Source of the DNA: Piscicola geometra
Taxonomy: Eukaryota > Annelida > Clitellata > Hirudinida > Piscicolidae
Direction: 5' to 3'
Assembly (NCBI GenBank): GCA_943735955.1
Contig: OX030955.1
Location: 7,574,769-7,638,768 of the forward strand
DNA: 64,000 nucleotides
Part shown: positions 1-15,100 of the stretch, piece by piece
Numbering within the stretch: the stretch's first letter is position 1
Layout of the letters: the number at the start of each line of letters is the position of its first letter
Made by a program: the position numbers and the translations under genes
Notes under the pieces: generated by a model
Told to the model about the DNA's origin: nothing
Databases searched by the model: none
The model's input: the letters and a program-made list of their open reading frames with translations, nothing else

Positions 1-128
1 TCAATTTCATTTCCGAAATACGTTGACTGTTTGCTAAATGATTTAATTATTGAGGCGCTGGTTATGAATTTTTCCAAAAGCATACCACAAAATACCATAC
101 CACCAAATGAATGCATGTAATTTTGCAG

Positions 129-570
129 AGTGATTCGCATCATGTTGATCGAGACAGCCTTCGTCTGCTACGTCTTGTGAGTCTCAACGATTTATTTAAA
201 CTTAAAATATTAATATAAAAAATATTAAAACGTTTGCACAAACTAAAGCAAAGTTTAATTTAAATTTTTTCCACCTTTTTCGTGCGATTTTGTCTATATA
301 CCTAAAATCTGAACCTCCTATTCTTCTACCCACTGTTGCTTATTTTTCGACTGCTCAACATTTTCTCATCCCACACAACTTCCATTACAAAATTATTTAA
401 TCCATCTCTAATCTCCACCACATTCCACCGTTCACAGCTGGATGCTGACCTACCTCATGCAGTTGAACCCCCTGATCGGACCTCAACTCGGCAACCACAC
501 TCTACTCATTATGCAACATGAGTGGGGCGACTTCAATGCAATGATGGACCACAACAATACAAAGCATTGA
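129..570 (+). CDS. ATP6V0E: V-type H+-ATPase subunit e, 3' part (partial)
   Basis: The last two coding exons are 129-176 and 438-570, with the stop at 568-570. The first follows a TTTTGCAG acceptor and ends at a GTGAGT donor. The second follows TTCACAG. Joined, they read CYVFWMLTYLMQLNPLIGPQL followed by a short hydrophilic tail, shown here by its core QLNPLIGPQL. This matches the second membrane helix and following segment of V-ATPase subunit e (V0 sector), a small two-helix membrane protein of about 80 residues in other animals. In the family it is part of the proton-pumping V0 complex. The first helix and start codon lie upstream of the window. Bases 1-128 look like intron. The tail after GPQL is somewhat longer than in human subunit e. 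The family call rests on one conserved block, but that block is distinctive. Confidence 0.84.
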
Positions 571-1496
571 AGTCTCTCGTGTGTACCTTGATACCACTCT
601 TGAAATGATGTAGTAAATATTTTATAAATGGATCTGATTTTTTGCTTTAAAAAAACTTTATTCAAAACCCCTCGAATAATTAAATGATGTAAATTAATAT
701 TTTTTTATTTTTTAAACTTATTTTTTCATTTAAAAAATGTCAAGATTGAGTTATTTAGGCTCAGTTGCGTGGTGAAGGCTTAAATGAACCTGCTCTATAA
801 ACTTCAAAGCCCTGTAGGGTGATACCACGTTAGGGTCAATCTCAAAATATCCACACAAAAAATCGTGAATGAGTTTCAGAGATTTTAATAAAATGTTTAA
901 GTGTTGAACTGATGTTTTCCATTACCCCTCCATGGAAACAAACTAAAATAATTTCTGCACTGAAAAGTATCTTGGAACATTTTTGCGTGATTAGTGTTTT
1001 CCACATTTCTAATTTATCTACATAGGCTATATTTAACTTTTAGAAAAAAAAACGGACTAGGGTTGAAACTTTTTTGTGACCTCTTGTTCCTGGGGCATAG
1101 ATTAATGAATAATAGTAAAAATGTAATAAATACTTTTTTTGGAGAAATAATTATAATAAAACACATTTTAATCATTTTTGAGCAAAGGTTTATTGGTATA
1201 TAACACAGAAATTTAATTATTCGACAAAAATTTAATACCCTAATATGCACTAATCTAACTACTGTCATATTGTGGAATCGTTTTTCTATAATGTTTTTCT
1301 ATAATTTTAAAGGAATTTAACAACTTTTAGAGCTGATTCATGACGTTCTTAACATTCGAAATGCTTAAAGGTCTGAACGCATTAAATAGAGTCTCATTCA
1401 ATACTTTAAACGAGCAATTATTATAAGAAGTTCTGCAAATGTTAGTAGAAATTTTTTTTCTATTTTTCTTCTGAGTCAGAAGGAAAAACAAGTAGC
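571..1496. other. Intergenic, no gene seen
   Basis: This AT-rich stretch separates the 3' ends of the convergent V-ATPase subunit e and thyroglobulin type-1 genes. It should hold both 3' UTRs. An AATAAA-like motif lies near 888. Its open frames are short, unspliced and lack recognisable motifs. Confidence 0.6.
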
Positions 1497-1974
1497 CTAG
1501 ATGGCACTTTCAAACATGGTATCTTGGGGCTCCAGGTACCTTCGGCGAGCCTCCTCCGCTCTGTCCTCCTTCTCATACATCTTCTCAAAGCTTACTGGAG
1601 AATCGTCTGACGGCAGTGCCTATGTGTGTGTTTATGGCTGGAAGTGTGTGTGTGAATATGGGTTTGTTTGTCAGTTTGTGTGTGTAAATGTGCTTTTGGT
1701 TGAGTGAGTGTGTGTGTGTGTTTATGGCTGGGAGTGTGTATACATATGTGTGTTTGTGTGTGTGTGTGGCTGTGTGAACATGCCCACCATGGTACTGATG
1801 CCTTCATAAATATCAGGAGTGCACTCAAGCAAGATGGCGTTGGAGCAGAACGAAAAGCGTTCTTCATGCTCCACCACACGAGGATGACCCATGTTGTCGA
1901 CACACCAGCATCTGTGTATGTTTGTTTGTGTGAATGTGTGTGTGTGTGCGCGTGTGTGTGTGTGTGTGTAGGTG

Positions 1975-2009
<35 letters not shown>

Positions 2010-2016
2010 GTTTGTG

Positions 2017-2082
<66 letters not shown>

Positions 2083-4984
2083 TGTGGGTGTGTGAATACC
2101 TCTCAAGGTAGCACTGCTTGTTCATGAAGGAGCCATCGGGTCTACAAGACGGAGAGAAGGTGTACTTGTCAGCCAGCATCTTCTGCAGCCAACAGTTGCT
2201 CATCATAATAGGTTCGTCCCACGGTAAGATGTCTGCGTGGAAAGTAATGTGTGCTAAAAGCTTTAAATAGTCAAATCAAATAATACAGAATTTAATAAGG
2301 TATGTTTTTTTAAAGATTCATTAATCAGTATATTTATACATTTGACCTTCGTTTTGCGACAAGAGCTTGAAGTCGAACTTGTCCTTCAGTTGGAGCACTT
2401 CCATGAAAGATGGTACAGCCTGTAATTGGGCACAAAAATGATCTCCGATTCTTTGATTGCAACTGTTTCACTTGTATCATTGTAATTTATATGCGTAACT
2501 AGACTTCAAAATTAATTTGAACTATATTTCTTTCCTTTTTGCTTCTTAACTAGAGGTCGGACATGGACGATTTTTCATTCCCGTCCCGTCCCGTTCCCGA
2601 TGGGACATCAGAATTTTGATTCCCGTCCCGTCCCGTTCCCGAAATTTGTTTTCCCGTCCCGTCCCGTTCCCGATGGGACATCAGAATTTTGATTCCCGTC
2701 CCGTCCCGTTCCCGCAACTCGATTCACGGTCCCGACCCGTTCCCGAAACTTTTTTGTTTTTTTTATTCATTTTCGCTGCCGTTTTCACTGGTCCCAAACT
2801 TGCTAGTTCTAACATTTCTTACAATTTATTATTTGAAAGTCAGAGAATATTTCTTTTAATAAAATAAAAAAAACACGATTTAAATTTCAAATATTTATTG
2901 AAATGAAAGTATTGAAGTTAGTCATTGTTTTTGAGTAATTCAATCGAGTCTTTATTGCTTTTCACACGGATTAAACCGTTAAGAGTTTCAGCTTTCAAAT
3001 TAGATGATTTTGGGTCTGAAGTTAAACGACCACATATTGAAAAATTCCGTTCACAGGGAATATAACAAAATTTTGGCTACTTCTTGTTGTATTTTAAAAT
3101 TGCTCATTTTACTCCAATAAAATAAAACATCTTTATAATCTTCGATTTTTTTGGGACGTAATTATGAATATTTGTTCAATTCATCCTCTTCTGAATTTTT
3201 TTCTTCGTTCATTATTATTAATTCTTCAATAATGTTAGAAATATGTTTTTTGACAACATTCTTATTCTCCACAACTGCAAATATAAAATCATTCGTATAA
3301 TTTGTTAGTATAATAATTTTATTATAATTTTTACGTTCTAAAAACAAACATAATAGGTCTAAATAACCATCATTTGTTTTTTTTCAACGGCACTGCAGCT
3401 TGGTCTGGCTGTACAAAATAGAATTAAATTTTCTCTAATGAAAGTCTTGGTATTTATTTCTTTTCTATCCCAAACTTTTTTCCTATTATTCTTTCATACT
3501 GGGGATGCAACAGACATGCTGTCATATGAATGAGATCAATGGCATCTTTTCTTTTGTCGAAATGATCAACTGAGCAATCATTTGGAAATTAATCATTCAA
3601 ATTCAAAGTATTAATTTATAAAATTAAAATAATATAACTGACCATTTTGATTTTAGGTGAAAAGTTTTCATCATCACCCATTTGTTCTAATCTCCCTAAT
3701 CTTTGGACTCACCATAACAACTTCAAATGTAGTGTTGGAGATTTCTACATTGGCAATGGTGGTTTCGTTACACATTTCTATTGCATTTAATACTTATTTT
3801 AAGTACGGAGAATCGATGAAATAAAGATTTCCATACTTAGAAGTTTGCTGAAAAATCATTGTTAAAAAATCCAATCCCAATAACCGTCATTCCCGTTTTT
3901 CCCGTTCCCGATTTGAAAGTTGATTCCCGTTCCCGTCTTTTCCCGTTCCCGATTTGAAAGTTGATTCCCGTTCCCGTCTTTTCCCGTTCCCGATTTGAAA
4001 GTTGATTCCCGTTCCCGTCCCGAAAACCTATTCCCGGTTCCCGACTTTTCCCGTTCCGAAATTAATTTTCATTCCCGTTCCCGCGGGAGTCCCGCGGGTA
4101 CCCGGTCAGATCGGGTACCCGGTCCGACCTCTATTCTTAACCTATGTGTAATGGATCATGAACTCCCCTTATTACAGATGACGCTTACTTCGGTGGCAGG
4201 GGCTTTAGGGTAGACGAAAGGAGGGGGCACTGTTGGTGCTATTGGGGCAGACCTTTTTGTCCTTTTCATATTCTTCACAAGCATATGACCTTTATTGCCA
4301 TTATTTAAACTTTATAATCATTTTATTTAACTAGTAGAACAATATTTATTGAAGTCTTTAATAATTTTTTATAATGTACAATTTACATGTCAAGGAATTA
4401 TAATATATATAATATATGAAGATACTATGAATAGTGTATACCAACCTTTAGCACCAAGACTTCTCTTACTATTTCCATGACTTGGATTTAGTTTCCTTAC
4501 TTTCTTCTTCGGATTGATATACTTTAGTAAGTCTGTCATTTAAAAATACATTTGAGTATTCATAGAATTAATATTCAAACAAGAAAATTAACTTTGAAAA
4601 AAATTTGACAGCACCTCTTTTTCTGCGGTCGGTGGAGAGTTCAGGAGTATCGTCATACGACATCACTTTCCATCTTGGCTTCGTGAAGTTCGTGTAGTCG
4701 ACCTGTTCAAGCCTGTTCCTAATCATGTTCACTTCAGTGTGGTTGACCCTTTCGTTTGTGCCAATCTGCTCCACTTCATTCATTATATCTACGTTCATAC
4801 GGTGTCCTTCATCTATTCTTTCCACATCCCACTCGTCCACGTATTCAAAGCTCGGGTCATCCTCTTCCCATGGATACTTTGGTCGGAGTCGATTTAGAAG
4901 AAATTTTGGTCTATTAGATGATATATTTTGAAAAAATTCAATTAATAATAAACTTATGAGAATTATTAAATTAAAAATTAACAT
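1497..4984 (-). CDS. Probable secreted thyroglobulin type-1 domain protein
   Basis: Seven exons join in phase: 4984-4610, 4521-4446, 4289-4189, 2419-2347, 2232-2100, 1911-1788 and 1619-1497 (stop TAG at 1499-1497), giving 334 residues. Residues 1-16 are hydrophobic and read as a signal peptide. An acidic region follows, then DRRKRGA near residue 120 and RTKRSA near 160, both furin-like sites. The C-terminal part has PSCRPDGSFMNKQCYLE and then, across the 2100/1911 junction, CWCVD: the QC...CWCVD signature of a thyroglobulin type-1 domain. In other proteins this domain is secreted and often binds or inhibits proteases. I do not recognise an orthologue, so the molecular role is unknown. The start is the least certain part, because the signal-like stretch is very AT-rich and an AG acceptor near 4918 could instead make it intron. 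A hAT element lies in the intron between 4189 and 2419. Confidence 0.75.
1912..2099. repeat. (GT)n microsatellite filling an intron
   Basis: Almost the whole 188-bp intron of the thyroglobulin type-1 gene is GT/CA dinucleotide repeat with a few interruptions. The next intron (1620-1787) is also largely TG-rich. On the coding strand both read as CA repeats ending at the acceptor CACAG or CATAG. Confidence 0.93.
2551..4133. mobile_element. hAT-family DNA transposon, copy 1 (non-autonomous or decayed)
   Basis: The ends are inverted: TAGAGGTCGGAC at the left and GTCCGACCTCTA at the right. They are flanked by a perfect 8-bp duplication TTCTTAAC at 2543-2550 and 4134-4141, as hAT elements make. 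Both subterminal regions are packed with TCCCGTCCCG and TTCCCGTTCCCG motifs. The interior shares long near-identical stretches with the copy at 36342-37851. That copy preserves on its minus strand a C-terminal hAT transposase stretch including a LTSDPKSSHLKAETLN-like segment. No full transposase remains here. The element sits in an intron of the thyroglobulin type-1 gene, between the exons at 4189 and 2419. Confidence 0.92.
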
Positions 4985-5870
4985 TTTTATTCAAGAAAAA
5001 CGGAAATAGAAGCGTCTATTAGAAACTTTGATCTATCTAATACTTCACTTCAAGTTTTAAGTTGTAGGATTAAAGAAAAATATAAAAACCATTTTAATAT
5101 TCTGAATACTTGGCCTAAAAATAATTGCTTTATATTTTTTCAAGTGAATTCAATAGTTTTTTTATTCTTTAATTTAAATTTATTTGGAGAGTAGGGTTGG
5201 CTTAGATGGTAGACGTCGGACTTGCGACTCAAAAGTTGCCAGTTCGAATCCCTGATGAGCAGCCGTGAACTATCATATACCTTGTGTATATCATGCGGTG
5301 TTTGCGACGTGTGCATTGAGAGATGTGTACGTCGTGTGGAGTGGCATCTCTGGCGCATAAGAACCATGGTTCTCATAACCATTTTAACATGGCCTGCATC
5401 TGTCAGGCTGTGAATAATAAACAAGAAAAAAAATTTCATTGAAACTATTTTTATATGAGCAAGACAATTCCTTGACCTTAGAGATCATCTTGTACAGTGA
5501 TTCAATAAAAACTTCAAATTCATGTGCATAAAAATTTTCAAGTTTTGATAGCTCGTATGAAAGGCTGATGAAGAGCAGAAAACCCTTATTTCATCCCAAA
5601 TAACGTTCTAAACTCAGAACTGTAATTTATTTCAACAATAAATTCAAGAAAACTTGAAAGCACCTGATATGATCAACATTAATGATTGTTTTTTACTCAA
5701 AACGATGAAAAAATGTGAATTAATGGCTTTTAGGTAAAAAAGAATTCAAGACATGAAAAAGATTTGAAGACGAACTTGAAGGAATTTTAAAACATTTAAA
5801 AATCGAATTAATAGAATATTATTTTCAAAATTCAAGTTGACATTATGCAGTTAGTAAAACGTGGGGGCGA
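4985..5870. other. Intergenic between two minus-strand genes
   Basis: This is the gap between the MORN3 stop and the putative start of the thyroglobulin type-1 gene. It contains the SINE-like repeat at 5188-5435. The rest is AT-rich with no supported gene. It should contain the MORN3 3' UTR and the downstream gene's promoter, but no motif can be assigned. Confidence 0.6.
5188..5435 (+). repeat. tRNA-derived SINE-like element
   Basis: The first 70 bases resemble a tRNA gene. TTGGCTTAGATGG at 5197-5209 fits the pol III A box and AGTTCGAATCC at 5241-5251 fits the B box, with tRNA-like spacing. About 180 bases of unrelated body follow, ending in AATAATAAACAAG and a run of A at about 5423-5432. 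This head-body-tail order is that of a SINE. No terminal CCA-type pairing supports a functional tRNA. The flanks share an AAATTT(C)ATT-like string, which might be a target duplication but is too AT-rich to trust. Confidence 0.55.
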
Positions 5871-9429
<3,559 letters not shown>

Positions 9430-12131
9430 TATAAAACTTTTCCGATTTCAATAATTTAACTTATAATCAAAGTGAATTTCAACTTTAAACGGACTTTTAT
9501 TGTGTGTACAGTAGTTGAAAAGTATATTGAACAGGAATTTTAAGCTTTTTTTTAAAAAATATTTTTCAAAGTTTTAAATCTGTTTTTTCTACATTTAAAA
9601 CGTTAACTCCAAGATTTATGTAAAGAAAGAATAATTATCCACTTAATTATTGAGTCTTAAATTAAGACTCTTAATAATCGTGATATACTCGCGTAATGTA
9701 CATTTTTTGTTTATATAGTAACCATGTCAACAGATTATTAAAATAATTTTTACATTCAAAGAAAAACATTTGAATTGAAATATATACAAAATTTTCAAGT
9801 ATTTAGAAATGAATATAAATGGTAAATAGGAAAAGTGCTAATATATTTTTTTAAATATCGCGTTCATTCACGGTTGTAGATAAAAAGCAGAAATGAAAAA
9901 AGCAGAAAGTGCACAAAGCAAATGTGTGAAACGCTGAATGTTTACTTAGTAATACATTGTGAGTATGTGTAGTTATAGTAATAGCTTTCTTAAACAAAAC
10001 TATTATTCGCTTACTTAAATATTCGTATCAAAAAAGAATTTATAAATGTTTCTTAAGTGGGGGAAAGGGGGGTCCGAACCACTAGAGCACGCAGGATTAT
10101 CCATGCTGGGTAAGACCCCCCCTCAAGATTTGCAGCAGATCACCGTCCCTGATGCAGGTGGTGATGATGAGGATAAAGGTGAGAAATTAAAGTACTCATT
10201 GCCTTCAAAAGATCTGAAAAAACATCTTTCCTCATCTCCAAATCATTCCTTCTCCACCCTCATCCTCAATCATCATCATCACCATCATCACCAACTCTCT
10301 CTTCGATTTCTTCCTAAGTAATGCCTGTCTTTATTTCGATTCTTTTTCAATAATTCAGGCAAGCATTCACCCATCCGTTAATTTATTAACTTTTTCAATT
10401 ATTCATTAATTCATCTTTTCACTCATTAAATACATTTTTCAGAATTGAAAATAGACAATCACTATTTTTTCTTTGAGTTTCAATTCGACTTCAGTCCACC
10501 CAAAGCGCTGAGGGACGATGCATCGGTCACTGTGGCATTTTTTGTCTCGTTTTCTGTCAAGGGGTTTTTTCGTAAAAATGAGCAGCACTTGGCAGAATTG
10601 AAAAAGAATTGGTCAATTGGATTGTTGGGTAATCCATCCAAGAAGTGACTAGTTGAAAGCTCGCTCTAACGATATTTGAATTTATATATTTTACATTTAT
10701 AAATTCTCATTTTATCATATTATTTTGCGTATACGGTATAGTCTATATATATATATTTATATATACCGTAGAGACTATACGGTATAGTCTATATCGTAAG
10801 TCTATAGGCTATATTCCTAAACACTATTGGACACCACAGTAAGAGATCTAACCAGTTTCCTTCATTTAAAAAATTTTTTTGATAGTCTCAAACAGTCGTT
10901 GAGTTCAATCCCTGTCTACTCCACTATATTTTTCTTCTATATTTCTTTTGTCTGCTTCTATTTTTCCCTCCCTGAACTGTTTTTGACACTTTCTAAACAC
11001 ATTTTTTGCTGAAGATTTTTCAGGCTACAGAGGTTACGTCATGGAGAAAAAATAACCACGATCGAGAACGAGCAGAAAATGAAATGATTAAAGTGACGAA
11101 TCAACAACAACCAAGTCAAATTTATTCAAATGTTTTCTTTCGAGATTGAAAAAAAAAGATTAAAAATTATATTAAATTACTAAATTTTATTTTTTGAGTT
11201 TTAAGGATCACGTACCAATCACGTATTTTTCCTTAAAGATTATTTTTTTGAAGATGTTTATCCTTAAGACTTTTATCCTTAAGACATTTTATCCATAAAA
11301 CTTGTTATCCTTAAGAATTTTCATCTTTAAGATTTTTTAACTTCAAGACTTTTCATTCTTTAGACTTTTTATCCGAAGACTTTTTGTTCTTAAAACTTTT
11401 TATTCATTTACCAGTAGTTTAAACCGTCCGATAATTTTGTAGAATGAAGGGTTTTAGGTAAACTATTTAAAAATTTAAAAATCTTAAATTTAAAAATACT
11501 TAATTAGAATGTTTTTTGTGTGAATTTTGGTTCATATGAGTCTGTCAAGGAATGGCCGCAGGGAGCTAGGTGAGCTGCAACAGAAAAAAGAAATTTGCCA
11601 CAACAACAACAGTTCCAGTGTTGGCAAGAACCTCTTTTTATCTCCTGTCACAGTCTCAACACATGTGACAAGAATATAAAATAAATTATAAGGATGTTTT
11701 GTGGGTAGTATGAGGATGCGATGAGGATTATGCTGTAGTAAGAATGGTGGTAGTGTGGTGATGATTAAGATGCTGTATTGGTAAAGACAATTATTCTGTG
11801 GCAATGATGATCGTGATGATGTAGGTGAGGTTGGACTATTAAGATTGATTATTTTTTTCAATTAAATTTATATATATATATACAATGTATTTTATATATT
11901 ATTAGGCGCTATAGAAACAGTTTGATTGATTGATTGATGTCAACAAATTAATGAAATAGTTTTTGTATTTTAAAGAAATTCCAAATGTTTTTTTTCTGTC
12001 AAATATTCAGAAAAATACAAAGGTTTCACTAGACAAAGAATAAATAAATACATATAATATCGCTTTCAAAACAAAAGTAGATTCCATGCTTGCGTTCACA
12101 ATTTAAGTACCAGTTTTCAGAACCTCCAAAG
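9430..12131. other. Divergent intergenic region between MORN3 and DCAF13
   Basis: The two genes start outward from this 2.7 kb region, so it should hold both promoters. I see no clear core promoter motif. It contains a repeated ACGGTATAGTCTATA motif with inverted copies at about 10731-10800. It also has T-rich CTTAAGA-type repeats at 11220-11400. A GGCGCTATAGAAACAG plus (TGAT)n string at 11906-11937 resembles the 3' tail of a CR1-like LINE. Open frames at 10046-10321 and 10445-10648 show no family motif. Confidence 0.55.
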
Positions 12132-15100
12132 ATGAAAATTAAAATGTTAAGCAGAAATATGGGAGAGACCCTGAGGGCTACCAAAAAAGATATTCACAAA
12201 GGTACGAAAATTGAAAAAAAAACAATATCATATCTATTTATCTCCAGAACAATATTTTAAGTTAAAATTTTTAACTTTTCAATTAATTAATCTGTATTAA
12301 TACATATTAAAAATTATTTTTTGCAATTTTCAAATTTTAAATCTAAAAGTGAAATTTAAGACAAACTTTCCAGTGCCTCGGACATACACTCCTGAGGACC
12401 ACCCAATGCAGGAGGCTAGAGAGTACACCAGGGCGATGAACGCTGCCAAACTCGAGCGAGTGTTCGCCAAGCCTTTCCTTGGCGCCTTCGATGGCCACCG
12501 AGACGGCATCTCGAGTCTCTGCAAACATCCCTCCCAGCTGAGGTATCTCTTCTCTGGCTCCTGTGATGGAGAGGTGTGTGAGATTTTCTCGATAATTCTT
12601 TTTTTTATTAAGTTTAAAAAGTCAACTCAATCGTTTAATTTTTCGTTAAATCTTTCCATTTTTATAGAAATCTTTTCATTTGCGCAAAAACTTCTCATTT
12701 TTATTCTAAACCTCTTATTAAACATTCTTCATACTCAAACAAACTTGCACAGGTGCGACTGTGGGACATTCCGAGCAGAAAATGTCAGAGTGCCTTGGTG
12801 GCAGCTCATGAAGGCTCCGTCAGGGGTATCACCGTTGACCCTTCAGCCAGTCACTTCTTCACTGTACGCTCTCTTTACAATACAATACACTACAAAGGCG
12901 AATATTGTTAACCCTGAGGAGTTTATAGACCACTTCATTCGAGTGTTGCACTGTATATTATTGTTACACTTAACACATTTCTCCAATATAGTTTTTGAAG
13001 CTACTCAATATTATTCTAGCTTAATGAATTTTTCAGAAAGATGATAAGGATCATATTTCATTTTTCTTTCCATATGACTTTCAAAGGATGGCATGACATT
13101 AGGGATAGGCAATGCACGAATATCTTTGATGTTAACAAACACAACATTCATCTCAGAGTCTTTAAAACTAAATATCTATCGACATCAACTCAAATAAAAT
13201 CCCCATCAATAACACTCAAAATACTTGGAGTCACCCTCGACAACAATCTCATTTTCAAAAACCACATCACATCTATCATCCAATCATCACACTATCATCT
13301 CAAAGCAATCAAACACATATGCCCATTCATTACTACTGATCTCTCCGCCTCACTTTCCCGATGTCTAATATTAAGCAGACTTGACTACTGTAACTCGCTA
13401 TTATACAATATCACCAATCAAGAAAGAAATCGTCTACAGTCAGTTTTAAACAAGGCTGCTAGAATCACACAATTGTGATTACCCAGGCCATCACCTTGTT
13501 CAGTCATCTAAGGATATTCTTATAAAACTCCACTGGCTTCCTATAGACTTTCGAATATCCTTCAAAATAGCCATCACTCCATTCTAAATTCTACAATCTT
13601 CAATACCGTCATATCTCAGCAAACTCATAACCAACAAAACATCAAACAAACAACTGCGTTCATCTTCATCTCTTCTCCTCAACCAAGAATCCACTACAAA
13701 CAACATCTCAAAAAGAGCATTCCGTCACGCAGCTCTAACAACTTGGAATGCCCTTCCACCTGCATTTCGCAACATCAACCAATTTTCGACTTTCAAAGCC
13801 AAACTGACAACTCATTATTTCAAATTAGCTTCTTACTCATAATAATTACTCCATGCTACTCTTTGCTTTCCTTTTTATGACATATTATTGAAATTATTTT
13901 AATTTTTTTAATGAATTACGACGTAGTGAGAGCGCTTCAGTTGCCTGTCCGGGCGCTATACAATTATTATTATCATTATTATTAGAGTCTATTCACTAAT
14001 GCTTCACTGTAACCTTCCTAATGACAGTGTGGGGATGACAAGATGATAAAGCAATGGTCACTCGACGTGGAGAACTCCTCAGAACCCACCAACACCATCG
14101 TGACTAAGGTTGAAAATTTGTGAATTTTGTAAAAATTATTTTTATAATTTGCTTCATCTTTCAATTGTATGGCGTTTTGCTTTTGAAAGACCCAGATGAT
14201 GAAATATTTCACACACACACACAGACACACACACACACACACACACAAGAGGGTAAGAACCTCAGAATCAGCGTGCAATCTCACCACTACAGGGCTTCTT
14301 CACAGGCATAGACCACCACGCGAATGATGACACCTTTGTCACGTGTGGAGAGGTGGTCAATGTGTGGAGTGCTGAGAACAATGAACCGATAAGGTAGTAG
14401 TTGTAGTAGTGGTAGTGGTTGTAGTCGTGGTGGTGGTGGTTGTAGTGGTGGTGGTGGTTATAGTAGTAGTAGTAGTGTAGTAGAAGTAGTTTAGTAGTAG
14501 TAGTAGTGTAGTAGTAGTAGTAGTAGTATTAGTAGTAGTATTAATAGTAGTAGTAGTATTAGTAGTAGTGGTTTTACTGGTATCGCACCTACAAAGTTGA
14601 ATAACAAGGTTACATTCATGCACACAGGAGTTATGAGGCAATCGACACGACCACATGTGTCAAGTTCAACAAGTCTGAAGTGAGCGCTATAAAATTGAGA
14701 CTTGTCAACATAACTAAGTTTTTGCGTTTCTGATCAGCCACACATCACCCCCATCACATATCTACTTCACGACACAACCACTCTACCACACAAAAGCTTC
14801 ACTTCTTCACCACACAAACACTCCAAAAGACAAAAACTGTACCTCTCCACCACACTTTCACTCACCACACAACCTTTCCACCACATAACCACTCCACCAC
14901 GTCTACTCCGCCACACAACCACTAGCAAACATCTACTCCACTACACGATCACTCCACTACACGATCACCCCACTACCCACCCACTCCACCACACAACCAC
15001 TCTTCTCCACCGCATATCCACTCCAACATACAACCACTACACAATCACTCCACCATAAAACCGCACATCCACACATAACAACTGCACCACACACAACCAC

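Noticed and set aside
1592..2206. Long open frames of His-Thr or Val-Cys repeats
   Set aside because: They are translations of GT/CA microsatellites. The real exons in this stretch are short, on the minus strand and spliced.
5192..5262. Functional tRNA gene
   Set aside because: The A and B boxes fit, but acceptor-stem pairing is poor and a longer SINE-like body with an A-rich tail follows.
12573..13044. Continuous open frame running past DCAF13 exon 2
   Set aside because: It reads through introns. Splicing at 12573/12753 and 12863/14028 restores the conserved WD40 sequence.
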